Assembly: GCA_024224155.1 (NCBI GenBank)
Contig: JAAENP010000005.1
Span: forward strand, 42,736-106,735
DNA: 64,000 bases
Source of the DNA: a bacterium
GTDB lineage: Bacteria; Acidobacteriota; Thermoanaerobaculia; Multivoradales; JAHEKO01
Direction: 5' to 3'
The notes under the pieces are model-generated. The model saw only the letters and a program-made list of their open reading frames with translations. It searched no databases and had not been told where the DNA came from. Position 1 is the first letter of the stretch, and the number at the start of each line of letters is the position of its first letter. Shown here piece after piece: positions 32,145-42,037 of this stretch. The position numbers and the translations under genes were made by a program.

Positions 32145-33651
32145 AGAGTCGACCGATCCCAGGTGCCGGTTGTTCGTCGAGAGCGACCGCCACCAGACCC
32201 GGGTTGCGGTCCTCGAAGAGGGCCGCCTGACCGAGATTCACCTGGAGAGGAAGAAGAACAGGAGCGTCGTCGGCAACGTTTTCAAAGGGCGGGTTTCGAG
32301 AATCCTTCCGGGAATGCAAGCGGCGTTCGTGGATATCGGCTTGGCTCGAGACGCGTTCCTGTTCGCGGGCGACGTGAGGGAAGCACTCTCCGCGATTGAT
32401 GATCTTTCCGATGCCGATCCGCAGACCAAGGAGTTTCCACCGGTCTCGGTCCCGCCGATCGAGGAGGTGCTGACCGCCGGCGAGGAGTTAATCGTCCAGG
32501 TCGTCAAAGCGCCGCTACCGAACAAGGGCGCGCGAATCACGACCGAGATCACGTTGCCGGGCCGGTATCTGGTTTTCGCGCCGACGGTTGCGAGCAACGG
32601 GATCTCACGGCGGCTGCAGGACGCCGCCGAGCGAGAGCGATTGTGTGCGGTTCTCGACGAGCTCGGAGCCGACGACGGCGGGTTGATCGTGCGCACCGCG
32701 GGAGAGGGCAAGCAGCGCGAGGACTTTGAAGAGGATCTGGCGGTGTTGCGAGACAAGTGGAACGAGATTCTAGAGCGCTCGCAAACGGCCCATGCGCCGA
32801 GTCTTCTCCATGGCGAAGAGGGCCTGGCGCTCCGGTTCGTTCGGGACCGGTTCACGGCTGAAATCGAAGAGCTGCTGGTGGACGGGACCGAAGCCTTCGA
32901 CGACATCGTGTCGTTTACTCGCGGTCTCGCGCCTCGTCTCGTCGGGCGGGTTCGACTTTGGAGGGAAGAGGGAACACTCTTCGAGGAGCTGGGGATCGAG
33001 CGGGAAATCGACGCAGCCTTGCGTAGCAAGGTTTGGTTACGCTCGGGTGGCTACCTCGTGATCAACCCGACGGAAGCGCTGGTGGCGATCGACGTCAACA
33101 CGGGCAGATTCGTGGGCGGGAAAGACCTCGAATCGACGGTGCTGCAGACGAACCTGGAAGCGGTCGAAGAGATCGTGCGACAGATTCGCTTGAGGGACCT
33201 GAGCGGTATCATCGTCGTCGACCTGATCGACATGACCGAGCCGGAGAACCGCGAGACCGTGTTCGAGGCGCTGGAAAGGGAGCTCAAGAAGGACCGCGCC
33301 AAGCATCAGGTGTTGAGCCTCTCCGAGTTCGGCTTGGTAGAGATCACGCGCAAACGCAGCCGCGAGAACCTGAGCCGGCTTTTGACGCGCCCTTGCCCAA
33401 CCTGTGAAGGAAGCGGCAGGATTCGATCGCTTTCAACGATTTGCCTGCGACTGAGGCGGGAGGTTCTGGCCCGAGCGAACCGCCTCGGCGACCGCCAACT
33501 GGTGGTCTACGTACACAGCGAGGTGCTGCGCTCCCTGGAGAGCGAGCAGCACGACATTCTGGACGAGCTTCGCGAGGCGCTGGGAGAACAGCTGGTGCTC
33601 GAGGCCGACCGCGCGCTTCACCACGAGGAGTACCACATCGCGGAGGCGTAA
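32131..33651 (+). CDS. rng: Ribonuclease G
   Basis: This 506-aa RNase E/G-family endoribonuclease acts in 16S rRNA 5' maturation and mRNA decay. An S1-like RNA-binding region spans ~35-130 (VGNVFKGRVSRILPGMQAAFVDIG). Catalytic Asp residues are in VAIDVNTGRF and IIVVDLIDM, and the zinc-link motif is CPTCEGSG. It lacks the long C-terminal scaffold of RNase E. ATG 32131 overlaps rodA. An mreBCD-rng order is common in bacteria, here extended by mrdA and rodA. Confidence 0.94.
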   Translation: MSIAEESTDPRCRLFVESDRHQTRVAVLEEGRLTEIHLERKKNRSVVGNVFKGRVSRILPGMQAAFVDIGLARDAFLFAGDVREALSAIDDLSDADPQTKEFPPVSVPPIEEVLTAGEELIVQVVKAPLPNKGARITTEITLPGRYLVFAPTVASNGISRRLQDAAERERLCAVLDELGADDGGLIVRTAGEGKQREDFEEDLAVLRDKWNEILERSQTAHAPSLLHGEEGLALRFVRDRFTAEIEELLVDGTEAFDDIVSFTRGLAPRLVGRVRLWREEGTLFEELGIEREIDAALRSKVWLRSGGYLVINPTEALVAIDVNTGRFVGGKDLESTVLQTNLEAVEEIVRQIRLRDLSGIIVVDLIDMTEPENRETVFEALERELKKDRAKHQVLSLSEFGLVEITRKRSRENLSRLLTRPCPTCEGSGRIRSLSTICLRLRREVLARANRLGDRQLVVYVHSEVLRSLESEQHDILDELREALGEQLVLEADRALHHEEYHIAEA

Positions 33652-33678
33652 TGCGCTTGCTCGGTTAACCTCGGACGA

Positions 33679-35871
33679 ATGAAGTCGACTCGAGTGTTCA
33701 GCCTCGCCGGTTGGAGAGGCGAGGTACGCGAAAGCATCGTCGCAGAGAATCGGTTGGAAGCTGCCGTTCGCCGATTGAGCGATCCGGGTCAAGCCCAGGA
33801 GACCCTGCACTGGGGGCGGAACTATCTGTACACGATCGACCTGAGCGACCTAGCCGAAGGTCGAGCGGACGAAGTCGTGGTCAAGCAGTTCTCGAATCGG
33901 AGCCGACGAGCGCGCTGGAAGCGCCGTTGGCGAGGCAGCAAGGCCGAGAAGAGCTGGAAGGCCGCCCGAGTGCTTCTCGAGGCCGGCATCAGGACTCCCG
34001 ATCCGCTCTTCCTGATCGAAGCCGAGTCAGCGGACGGACCGTCTTTGTACGTGACCGGACGACTCGAGGATTTCGTCGAGAGCCGGTATTACTTTCGCGC
34101 GATCGCCAGGGGCACAGAGCGGGCGGACTTTCCCGGGATCGACCGGGCCGAGCTCATGGCGGCGATCGGAGATACCTTCCGGCGAGTGCATGCCGCCGGC
34201 GTCTGGCACCGAGATCTTTCGATCGGCAACCTGCTCGTGCGCACCGGCAAGGTGCTCGAGATCTTTCTGATCGACCTGGACCGTTCGCGCCTGCGGTCCG
34301 ATCTGGGCGCGATCCGTCGACTGCGCGACATCAGCCGGCTGCCGATTCTCGATCGGGCCGACCGGCGATCCTTCTGGCGCGCATATTGGGGCCGGGACCT
34401 CTCGCTTTCTTCGGGCCGCGGGCTGGTGTTTCGAATGTTGCAGCAGACGTTTCTGGCGAAGAACCGGTGGAAGCCCCGCTTGCGCCGACCCCTGCGCACG
34501 GTCAAGTCCTGGCTCGTTCCACGTTCCACCTACGCGCACATCCCGGAGGCACCCGGTGGCGCCTCGGCGAGAGACAAAGCGGTCTGGGACCATCTTTCCG
34601 ACCAGCCGCATCAGCACGCGAGCCGGCGAGAGCGGATGGCGATCCGGCTGGTCGACGCGTCCGCCCACACGGCGGCCATCACCGCAGCCGTCGGTTCGGC
34701 GCCGCGGATCTGGAAGCGTTACCGCGATTTGATGAAAGACGGCGGCCGGCGGCCGCGGCGGTGGCTCGGAGCCGGCGTTGCCCTTCGACCCTTGCCGGGT
34801 CGCGAAGAAGAGCTGCTCGCGGCCGTCGAGCGTCTCGGGGTGCGCCGACTGCTGTTGCGGCTTCACCCCTGGCAGCGGGACCACAAGGATGAGGAGGCGC
34901 TGGCGCGGGAGCTGGTCGCGCGTGGCTACGAGCTGGCTTTCGCCCTGCCTCAGAACCGCGAGCTGGTGCGTGACCCCGGTCGGTGGCGAGGCTCCGTGGC
35001 CGAGCTTGCGGACCGTTTTCGCCCTTTGGGCGGAGATTTCCAGATCGGCCAGGCGATCAACCGATCGAAATGGGGGATCTGGAACTACCGCGAGTATCTC
35101 CGGCTGGCGGCCATCGCCCGAGAGGTTTTCTCGGCCCACCCGGGCGGACGGCTGATCGGGCCGGCGGTCATCGATTTCGAGCTGCAGGTCACGGCTGCGG
35201 TCTTGAACATGACCAGCGAGGCCTACTTCGACGTCGTGTCCTCGTTGCTCTACGTGGATCGCCGGGGTGCCCCCGAGAACCGGCAGTTGGGCTTCGACAC
35301 GGTCGCCAAGTGCGCCCTGTTGAAGGCCATCGCCGAGACGTCCAGAAACAGTGGCGACGAGTGTTGGATCACCGAGGTGAACTGGCCGCTGTGGGAAGGC
35401 CCGCACTCACCCGCCGGCAGAACGGTGTCGGTCGACGAAGAAACGCAGGCCGATTACCTGACGCGCTACTACCTCTTGAGTCTGACGAGCGGCTTCGTGG
35501 AGCGCGTCTACTGGTGGCAGCTCGCGGCTCGCGGCTACGGACTGCTGGACCCTGCGGAGAAGATCCTGCGCGAGCGCCCGAGTTTCAGGGCGCTGGCCAC
35601 TCTCGAGGGCCGGCTGGCGGGTGCGACCTTCGTCGAGAGCGCGAGCCCGAGCGCGACCACGAGGGGCCTGTTGTTCGAGGTCGGGAATCGCAAGCTGCTG
35701 GTGGCTTGGAGCCTGGCCGGGCCGGAGACGGTCACGTTGGAGGCGCCGTTCGAGCGGGCCGTCTCCCGCGATGGCGTGCCGCGGTGTGTGGATCCAGGCC
35801 TGACCGTGGAGCTGGAATCGAGTCCGGTGTATCTCGAGCTCGCGGAGGCCTCCGCGAGCGGCACGCGATAG
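33679..35871 (+). CDS. Fusion of a Kdo/WaaP-type kinase domain and a glycoside-hydrolase-like TIM barrel
   Basis: This 730-aa protein has two parts. Residues ~1-270 form a lipopolysaccharide-kinase-like protein kinase fold: VVVKQF (ATP lysine), HRDLSIGNLLV (catalytic loop, ~176-186) and FLIDLDRSRL (the metal-binding DFG equivalent, ~196-205). Residues ~360-720 resemble a glycoside hydrolase barrel, with VIDFELQ and WITEVNWPLW as candidate acid/base and nucleophile glutamates, ending in a small beta domain. No signal peptide is present, so it appears cytoplasmic. It starts 27 bases after rng and ends 9 bases before lhr. A role in phosphorylating and trimming a cell-surface glycan is inference. 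Confidence 0.7.
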   Translation: MKSTRVFSLAGWRGEVRESIVAENRLEAAVRRLSDPGQAQETLHWGRNYLYTIDLSDLAEGRADEVVVKQFSNRSRRARWKRRWRGSKAEKSWKAARVLLEAGIRTPDPLFLIEAESADGPSLYVTGRLEDFVESRYYFRAIARGTERADFPGIDRAELMAAIGDTFRRVHAAGVWHRDLSIGNLLVRTGKVLEIFLIDLDRSRLRSDLGAIRRLRDISRLPILDRADRRSFWRAYWGRDLSLSSGRGLVFRMLQQTFLAKNRWKPRLRRPLRTVKSWLVPRSTYAHIPEAPGGASARDKAVWDHLSDQPHQHASRRERMAIRLVDASAHTAAITAAVGSAPRIWKRYRDLMKDGGRRPRRWLGAGVALRPLPGREEELLAAVERLGVRRLLLRLHPWQRDHKDEEALARELVARGYELAFALPQNRELVRDPGRWRGSVAELADRFRPLGGDFQIGQAINRSKWGIWNYREYLRLAAIAREVFSAHPGGRLIGPAVIDFELQVTAAVLNMTSEAYFDVVSSLLYVDRRGAPENRQLGFDTVAKCALLKAIAETSRNSGDECWITEVNWPLWEGPHSPAGRTVSVDEETQADYLTRYYLLSLTSGFVERVYWWQLAARGYGLLDPAEKILRERPSFRALATLEGRLAGATFVESASPSATTRGLLFEVGNRKLLVAWSLAGPETVTLEAPFERAVSRDGVPRCVDPGLTVELESSPVYLELAEASASGTR

Positions 35872-35880
35872 ATTCGGCCG

Positions 35881-38800
35881 ATGCCGCCCGCGCCGGCGCC
35901 GCCGGATTCGGATATCGCGTTAGCCGCCTTCAACCGGACCACCAGGGCGTGGTTCGAGGCCAGGTTCGGAGCTCCCACCCAGGTCCAGAGCCTGGCCTGG
36001 CCGCGCATTGCGGCCGGAGAGCACGTTCTGGCCACGGCGCCCACCGGCAGCGGCAAGACCCTGGCGGCCTTTCTGTGGAGCCTGGACCGACTGCTGAGTG
36101 GCGCTTGGGAGGGCGGTTATCTGAGGGTTTTGTACATCTCGCCGCTCAAGGCCCTCAACAACGACATTCAGAGAAATCTGCTGGTTCCCCTGGCCGAGCT
36201 CGACCGGGCGTTCTCGGCAGCCGGCCGGGAAGACGAGCCGGTGCGGGTCGCTGTTCGCAGTGGCGACACGCCGGCTGCGGAGCGGCGCAAGATGCTGCGT
36301 ACACCCCCGGAGATTCTGATCACGACCCCCGAGAGCTTGAACATCCTGTTGACCTCGCCGAGGGGCAAGAAGCTCTTCACCGGCCTGGAGACCGTGATCC
36401 TCGACGAGATTCACGCCGTGGCGGGGTCGAAGCGCGGCACCCACCTCATCACCGCGGTCGATCGACTGGTCGATCTCGCCGGCGAGTTTCAGCGAGTGGC
36501 CCTGTCGGCGACGGTCAAGCCGCTGGCCGAGATGGCACGCTTCGTGGGTGGTTACCGCCTGAGTCATTCGGGAGGCGAAGCGGTCTATACCCCGCGAGCG
36601 GTGGCGATGTTGGAAGCCGCCGCCCAGAAGCGCTACGACTTGCGCGTTTGCCGGCCCGAGGGCCTCGAGCCCCGGTCGCCGGCGGGGGAGGAGGCGCTCT
36701 CGGGAGAGCCGCCCGCGAACTTGTGGGAGGCGCTGATCACCAGTCTTCGCTCCGCCATCGAGGCCAACCGATCGACTCTGCTGTTCGCCAACAGCCGCCG
36801 CACGACCGAGAAGGTCACTCGGCTTCTGAACGAGGGCTCGCGGTCGGGTGCCGGTGGAGAGCTTGCCTATTCGCACCACGGCTCGCTGTCGCGCGAGCTG
36901 CGAGCCGTGGTCGAGCAGCGTCTCAAAGAGGGTCGCCTGCGAGCAATCGTGGCCACCAACTCGCTCGAGCTGGGAATCGACATCGGTTCGCTCGACGAGG
37001 TTCTGCTGGTCCAGACGCCGCCGACGATCGCCTCTGCCGTGCAGCGAGTCGGTCGGGCCGGCCATGCTGTCGGCGAAACCGCCAAGGCCAGGCTCTATCC
37101 GTTTCAGGGGCGCGACCTCGTCCAGGCCGCGGTCATGGCCCGTTGTGTCCTCGAGCACGACATCGAAGAGGTCAAACCCGTCCGGTGCGCACTGGACGTG
37201 CTTGCCCAGGTGATCCTGTCGATGACGGCGGGTCGGACGTGGAGCATCGATCGGCTGTTCGACCGGATTCGCGCCTCCCACCCCTACCGGCAGCTCTCTC
37301 GCCGCCGGTACGACCTCGTAGTCGAAATGCTCGCCGGGCGGTACGCGGACAGTCGGGTGCGCGAGCTCGAGCCCCGACTGGCGTTCGATCGGCTGGACGG
37401 CACGCTGCGCGCGAGGCGAGGCGTCGAGCGCTATCTGTACGTTGCCGGGGGGACGATTCCGGACCGGGGCTACTTCCAACTACGCCATCACGAGAGCCTG
37501 GCCAAACTCGGAGAGCTCGATGAGGAGTTCGTCTGGGAGCGTTCGCTCGGCGACACCTTCACCCTCGGCGCCCAGGCTTGGAGGATTCGCAAGATTACCC
37601 ACAGCGATGTGCTGGCTTCGCCCTCCCGCAAGGGCTCGGCATTTGCTCCCTTCTGGCGAGCCGAAGAGCGCAACCGCAGTTATCACCTATCCGAGCGCAT
37701 CGGCGAGTTTCTCGAGCGGGCCGACAGCAGCCTGGCGACCAGGAACGGATCCCGAGACCTGCAGGAAGAGCTCGTCGAGAAGCATGCCATGGAGCCGGCC
37801 GCGGCCGCCGAGGTGATCGAGTTTCTGGAGCGTCAACGCTCTGCCGCCGGCTTCGTGCCGCATCGCCACCGGTTGCTGCTCGAGAAACTGCCCGAAGACG
37901 ACGCTGGAGACGGCCGCCGGACGTGGATTCTCCACACCGGTTGGGGCGGTCGCGTCAACCGGCCCTTGGCCCTGGTCCTGCCGGTCGCGGCCCGCGGGAT
38001 GCTCGGCGAGAGCCTCGAGACCGATGCCAGCAACGACAGTCTCCTGATCACCGCCGGCGAGAGGTTCGATCTCTCCGGCTTGCTTGCGCGGCTCGCGGCC
38101 CAGCCCCTCGAAAGCCTCCTCAAGAGGAGCCTGGAGGCAACAGGACTCTTCGGCGCTCGCTTCCGGGAGAACGCAGGCCGGGCGCTGCTTCTGCCCCGCT
38201 CCAACTTGAAGCGCAGAGTGCCGTTGTGGCTGCAGCGCGAGCGAGCCAAGAAACTTTTGGCGACCGTCGCTCGTTACGGCGATTTTCCGATCGTGGTCGA
38301 GACCTGGCGGACCTGCCTCGAGGATATGTTCGACCTGGAGTCCCTCAAGGCGGTGCTGCAGGAGATCGAACGGGGGGAGGTGAGGCTCGACGAGGTCGCG
38401 ACCTCGGAGGCGTCCCCGTTCGCCGCCGACATGATGTGGCGGGCGACCAACCGCCTCATGTATGACGATGATTCCCCCAGGCAACGTGGCTCGGGAGCCC
38501 TGAGCGACAGCGTCTTGAGGGAGGTCGTCTTCTCGGCCGAGCTCCGGCCGCGATTCGCCGAATCACTTCTGACCGAGTTCGAAGGCAAGCTCCAGCGCAC
38601 GCATCCGGGCTACGCACCGCGCGATGCCCTGGAGCTGGTCGAGTGGGTCAAGGAACGCTGGCTGGTTCCGGAAAGGGAATGGCGCGCGCTTCTCGAGGCC
38701 GGCGAACGAGATGCCGCTGCCCGAGCCGACGTCGAGAGGACCCGTTCAGTCCCGGGTGATCCGGACCCCGGTGAGCCGATCGCTTCCTTTCGCGCCGCGG

Positions 38801-40515
38801 TCGCCGAAGCCTCGGCCAAGCTGGTTCGCCTCCGTTGGCAGGAGCCCGCGGTGTGCGCCCGAGAACGGCTCGCCGGACTGACTTCGGCGCTGGGAGAGCC
38901 GGCCGAAGTCCGTCAGCTGGCGGGCGACGAAGCGCTCGGCGCCCAGACCGATGCCGGCACGGCCACGGTCGAAGTGGATCAGATCTTCACCGAATGGATC
39001 CGGTACTACGGGCCGGTGTCGGAGTCCCGGGCGCGCCGGAGCCTGGGCCTGACGGTGAGCGAGTTCGAAGGTGTCGCCGGGCGACTGGTCGAACAGGGTC
39101 TTCTGGTCGTTGATCGCTTCAGGCGAGGCAGCGAAGAGGTCGAGCTCTGCGACGCCGAGAATCTGGAACGCTTGCTTCGAATCCAGCGCGCGCGGAGCCG
39201 GCCGCGCCTGGAGGCTCGGCCGATCGCCGAGCTGCCGTTGCTTCTGGCCGCGCGCCAGGGGCTGCTGGCTCGCGGTGGCGACCACCGCGACCTGAAACGC
39301 TCGCTGGACCGTTTGATCGGCTATCCGGCGCCGGCCCGGCTTTGGGAGTCCGAGATTCTGCCCGCGCGGCTCGATCCGTACTATCCGGCCTGGCTCGACA
39401 GTCTCTTTCAAGAGACCGATTTCCTCTGGCTGGGGTGCGGCAAGGAGAGGCTCTGCTTTGCCTTTCCCGAGGAGGTCGGCTTGGTTCGCAGTGTCGCCGC
39501 GGACCCGGAGCCCGGAGAGCCGGTCCTACCCAACCCATATGGCCGTTTTCGATTCGAGGAGATCGCCCGCCATCGTGGAGAGTCGCTCCGGGTCACGGCG
39601 GAGTTGCTCTGGAAGGAGGCCTGGCGGGGAGTGGTCTCGAACACGACCTTCGGCGCGGTTCGCCAGGGCGCCGCCTCTCGATTCGTGTTCGATGAGCGAA
39701 GGCTCGGTGCAAACGGCTCAACCGGACTGGAGCGTAGCCGGCGAGCGACTCGGCCGCCACGGCGACCGTCCCGCCGCCCGTCCTTGGACCGCTGGCGGCC
39801 GAAGGCGTTCTACACGGGGGACTGGTTCGCCGTCGACGGCGTGGTTTCCAGCCTCGATGATGCCGCCGAGACGGCGGACGCTCTGGACCGGTTGGAGACC
39901 GACAAAGATCGGGTACGCCTGCTCCTGGATCGATACGGGATCCTCTTCCGGGAGCTGTTGGCGAGGGAAACCGCCGCGTTCTCTTGGTCCGGGCTGTTTC
40001 GCACCTTGCGTCTGATGGAGCTCTCGGGAGAGATCGTCGCCGGTCATTTCTTCGAGGGCATCGCCGGGCTCCAGTTCGCGGCGCACGATGCCGTTCGCCT
40101 GCTTCGGGATGGCCTGCCGGCCGATGCGGTTTACTGGATGAACGCCGCCGATCCAGCGTCGCCGGCGGGCCTGGGGCTGGAAGATCTCAAGGGCACGCTG
40201 CCGGCGCGAATCCCCTCGAACCATCTCGTTTTTCACGGTTCGCGGCTGGTGATCGTCTCCCGGGGCAACGGAGGGCGGCTGGAGATCGCGGTGGCGCCCG
40301 ATCACCCGGATCTCGAGCGCTACCTCGGTTTCTTGAAGAACCTCCTGACCCGGCGAAGCGAGCCTCTGCGGGCGATCGACCTCACCGAGATCAATGGTTC
40401 TGCGGCCGCCGAGAGTTCCTACGCGCCTAGGATTCGGGAGATATTTCAAGCGACGCGGGAGGGAGCGAAGTTGAGGCTCAGGAGACGCTACGCGGCCGAG
40501 ACGAGGTCGATCTAG
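35881..40515 (+). CDS. lhr: Large ATP-dependent helicase Lhr
   Basis: This 1544-aa superfamily 2 helicase is the long-form Lhr found in actinobacteria, proteobacteria and others. The helicase core has a Q-motif-like PTQVQSLAWP, Walker A ATAPTGSGKT (51-60), DEIH (~174), LSATVKP and a motif VI containing QRVGRAGH. The long C-terminal part (about 900 residues) includes winged-helix and Lhr-specific regions such as QIFTEWIRYYGPVSE and AVRLLRDGL. Lhr is a 3'-5' translocase linked to DNA repair. Start ATG 35881 lacks a strong ribosome site. Confidence 0.93.
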   Translation: MPPAPAPPDSDIALAAFNRTTRAWFEARFGAPTQVQSLAWPRIAAGEHVLATAPTGSGKTLAAFLWSLDRLLSGAWEGGYLRVLYISPLKALNNDIQRNLLVPLAELDRAFSAAGREDEPVRVAVRSGDTPAAERRKMLRTPPEILITTPESLNILLTSPRGKKLFTGLETVILDEIHAVAGSKRGTHLITAVDRLVDLAGEFQRVALSATVKPLAEMARFVGGYRLSHSGGEAVYTPRAVAMLEAAAQKRYDLRVCRPEGLEPRSPAGEEALSGEPPANLWEALITSLRSAIEANRSTLLFANSRRTTEKVTRLLNEGSRSGAGGELAYSHHGSLSRELRAVVEQRLKEGRLRAIVATNSLELGIDIGSLDEVLLVQTPPTIASAVQRVGRAGHAVGETAKARLYPFQGRDLVQAAVMARCVLEHDIEEVKPVRCALDVLAQVILSMTAGRTWSIDRLFDRIRASHPYRQLSRRRYDLVVEMLAGRYADSRVRELEPRLAFDRLDGTLRARRGVERYLYVAGGTIPDRGYFQLRHHESLAKLGELDEEFVWERSLGDTFTLGAQAWRIRKITHSDVLASPSRKGSAFAPFWRAEERNRSYHLSERIGEFLERADSSLATRNGSRDLQEELVEKHAMEPAAAAEVIEFLERQRSAAGFVPHRHRLLLEKLPEDDAGDGRRTWILHTGWGGRVNRPLALVLPVAARGMLGESLETDASNDSLLITAGERFDLSGLLARLAAQPLESLLKRSLEATGLFGARFRENAGRALLLPRSNLKRRVPLWLQRERAKKLLATVARYGDFPIVVETWRTCLEDMFDLESLKAVLQEIERGEVRLDEVATSEASPFAADMMWRATNRLMYDDDSPRQRGSGALSDSVLREVVFSAELRPRFAESLLTEFEGKLQRTHPGYAPRDALELVEWVKERWLVPEREWRALLEAGERDAAARADVERTRSVPGDPDPGEPIASFRAAVAEASAKLVRLRWQEPAVCARERLAGLTSALGEPAEVRQLAGDEALGAQTDAGTATVEVDQIFTEWIRYYGPVSESRARRSLGLTVSEFEGVAGRLVEQGLLVVDRFRRGSEEVELCDAENLERLLRIQRARSRPRLEARPIAELPLLLAARQGLLARGGDHRDLKRSLDRLIGYPAPARLWESEILPARLDPYYPAWLDSLFQETDFLWLGCGKERLCFAFPEEVGLVRSVAADPEPGEPVLPNPYGRFRFEEIARHRGESLRVTAELLWKEAWRGVVSNTTFGAVRQGAASRFVFDERRLGANGSTGLERSRRATRPPRRPSRRPSLDRWRPKAFYTGDWFAVDGVVSSLDDAAETADALDRLETDKDRVRLLLDRYGILFRELLARETAAFSWSGLFRTLRLMELSGEIVAGHFFEGIAGLQFAAHDAVRLLRDGLPADAVYWMNAADPASPAGLGLEDLKGTLPARIPSNHLVFHGSRLVIVSRGNGGRLEIAVAPDHPDLERYLGFLKNLLTRRSEPLRAIDLTEINGSAAAESSYAPRIREIFQATREGAKLRLRRRYAAETRSI

Positions 40516-40586
40516 GCTGGGAACGGCCGTGTAACCACGATGGGCACTCGAGCATCTATCTCAACGGGTGGAGTATTCCGACAGCG

Positions 40587-41177
40587 ATGGCAAGCAGCAC
40601 TCATTGGGAACTCAGCTGGAACGCCGGGGTGACCCAGACAGGTTCAGCGAGTGAACGCGATCGCGAGGAGGCGGCTTGGATCGAAGCCGCCTGCGGTGGC
40701 GACAGGGCCGCTTTCGAAGCTTTGATAAAGCGCTACGAGCGGCGCGTTTTTCGTCTGGCCGGCCGGTTCTTTCGACGTCCGGAAGAGGTCGAAGACGTCG
40801 CTCAGGAGACGTTTTTCACGATTTGGCGCAAGCTCGACACCTACCGCGCGCGTGCGCCCTTCGAGCACTGGCTGACCCGGGTCTGTTTGAACTGCTGCTA
40901 CGCTCGTTTTCGCAAACGTCGACCGGAGGAGACGCAAGACCAACCGTTGGACGTGCCGATCACCGGAGGGGATCCGGTGACGCGTCTCGATGTTGAGCGA
41001 CTGGTTGCCGCGCTCGAGCCGGAGGATCGTTTCGTCCTGCAGCTGCTTCACGGCGAGGGCTGGACGGTTGCCGAGATTTCCCGGAAACTCGGTTGGACTC
41101 GATCTAAGGTCAAGGTCCGGGCGCACCGCGCGCGTCGGCGGCTGCGGACTCTGTTGACGAGGGGGTCGCTTGAATGA
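40587..41177 (+). CDS. ECF-type RNA polymerase sigma factor
   Basis: This 196-aa sigma-70 family protein has region 2 (FEALIKRYERRVFRLAGRFF, then EEVEDVAQETFFTIWRKL) and region 4 (LQLLHGEGWTVAEISRKLGW, then KVKVRAHRARRRLR). It would redirect RNA polymerase to a stress regulon. GGTGGAG upstream of ATG 40587 is the likely ribosome site. Its stop overlaps the anti-sigma ATG (ATGA, 41174-41177), so the pair is made together. The next two genes, Spy-like proteins, point to envelope or metal stress. Confidence 0.92.
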   Translation: MASSTHWELSWNAGVTQTGSASERDREEAAWIEAACGGDRAAFEALIKRYERRVFRLAGRFFRRPEEVEDVAQETFFTIWRKLDTYRARAPFEHWLTRVCLNCCYARFRKRRPEETQDQPLDVPITGGDPVTRLDVERLVAALEPEDRFVLQLLHGEGWTVAEISRKLGWTRSKVKVRAHRARRRLRTLLTRGSLE

Positions 41178-41581
41178 ACTGTCGCACCTACAGAAAGAAC
41201 CTGACCGCGGGTACCGCAATCGAGCCGGCGGAGTTGAAGCGACATAGGGACACCTGCCCACGGTGTCAGCTCTTCGGGGAGCGCTACCGGGCGGCCGAGC
41301 AGTTGCTGTCCGCACCCGCGGCAAATGAGCGAGACCAGCGGCCGCGCCCGGGCTTCGCCGCCGGCGTGGTCGCGGCATTGTCCGAGCGTCCGGACCCTCT
41401 CGCCTGGGCCGCCGTGCGCCTTCTGCCGGCGACCAGCGCTCTGGCCCTGACGCTTCTGGGCTGGTGCTGGCTGGCGACGCCGACGCCCGGAGAGCTCTGG
41501 GCGCAGGCCGGTGAGGACGAGCTTCTGACGTGGGTGCTGAGCGAAGACGACGACGGCCGGGAAGGACGGATCCCCAATTGA
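41174..41581 (+). CDS. Zinc-finger anti-sigma factor, membrane-bound
   Basis: This 135-aa protein begins MNCRTYRKNL and contains an HxxxCxxC motif (HRDTCPRC, ~25-32), the ZAS signature of anti-sigma factors. One membrane helix follows (~80-98, LLPATSALALTLLGWCWLA), with a short extracytoplasmic tail. It is translationally coupled to the ECF sigma factor. Release would follow cleavage or a conformational change in the tail. Its TGA overlaps the TTG start of the next gene. Confidence 0.85.
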   Translation: MNCRTYRKNLTAGTAIEPAELKRHRDTCPRCQLFGERYRAAEQLLSAPAANERDQRPRPGFAAGVVAALSERPDPLAWAAVRLLPATSALALTLLGWCWLATPTPGELWAQAGEDELLTWVLSEDDDGREGRIPN

Positions 41582-42000
41582 ACAAAGGCATGGCGATTCT
41601 GGCGGCCGCCGCCCTCTTTGCCAGTGGTCTGGCGATCGGCGCATTGGGAGTTCATCTCTTCTACGCGCAGAAGATAGCCAGCGTGGGCGGACCCCCGATG
41701 CCAGTGGGTCCGATGTTCGAGCGCTGGCTGTTTCGCCATCTGGATCTCAGCGAGCGGCAGCGCGTCGAGGTGCGAGAGATCCTCGAGCGCAGCCGCGTCG
41801 AGGCCGATGAGCTGCGTCGAGAGATGGGGCCGCGAGTTCGGATCATGAACCGGCGAACCGCGGAGGCCATCTCCGAGATCCTGACCCCCGAACAACGCGA
41901 GAAGATGGAAGAGCTCATGGCGCGCCGGGAGCGACGCCAACGCGGACTCCGACCCGGTGAGGGCGGGCCGCCCGAGCGGCGCTTCGGCCGCCGCCCGTAG
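41578..42000 (+). CDS. Spy/CpxP-like periplasmic protein (heavy-metal sensor type)
   Basis: This 140-aa protein has an N-terminal hydrophobic anchor or signal (ILAAAALFASGLAIGALGVHLF), then a helical region with LDLSERQRVEVREIL and the LTxxQ motif LTPEQREKMEELM. These are hallmarks of Spy/CpxP and periplasmic metal-sensor proteins such as CnrX and ZraP. TTG 41578 is chosen because it overlaps the preceding stop (TTGA) with GAAGGA upstream; ATG 41590 is the alternative. It likely senses or buffers envelope stress for the adjacent sigma/anti-sigma pair. Confidence 0.78.
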   Translation: MNKGMAILAAAALFASGLAIGALGVHLFYAQKIASVGGPPMPVGPMFERWLFRHLDLSERQRVEVREILERSRVEADELRREMGPRVRIMNRRTAEAISEILTPEQREKMEELMARRERRQRGLRPGEGGPPERRFGRRP

Positions 42001-42018
42001 TGACTCGCAAGTCGGCAT

Positions 42019-42037
42019 CCGGTCGGTAGCCGACCGG
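42019..42037. promoter_or_regulatory. Inverted repeat between two Spy-like genes
   Basis: CCGGTCGG (42019-42026) and CCGACCGG (42030-42037) form a perfect 8-bp inverted repeat around TAG. There is no T-run, so it may be an operator or an mRNA-stabilising hairpin. It lies in the 163-base gap before the second Spy-like gene, which has its own AAGGAG ribosome site and could be separately controlled. Confidence 0.35.

Noticed and set aside
35920..37479. Long antisense reading frame opposite lhr
   Set aside because: Low-complexity Arg/Gln/Gly-rich translation with no recognisable domain; Lhr motifs occupy the plus strand.
40516..40586. ECF-type autoregulatory promoter (GGGAAC near 40518) before the sigma gene
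   Set aside because: No matching -10 element at the right spacing could be identified.
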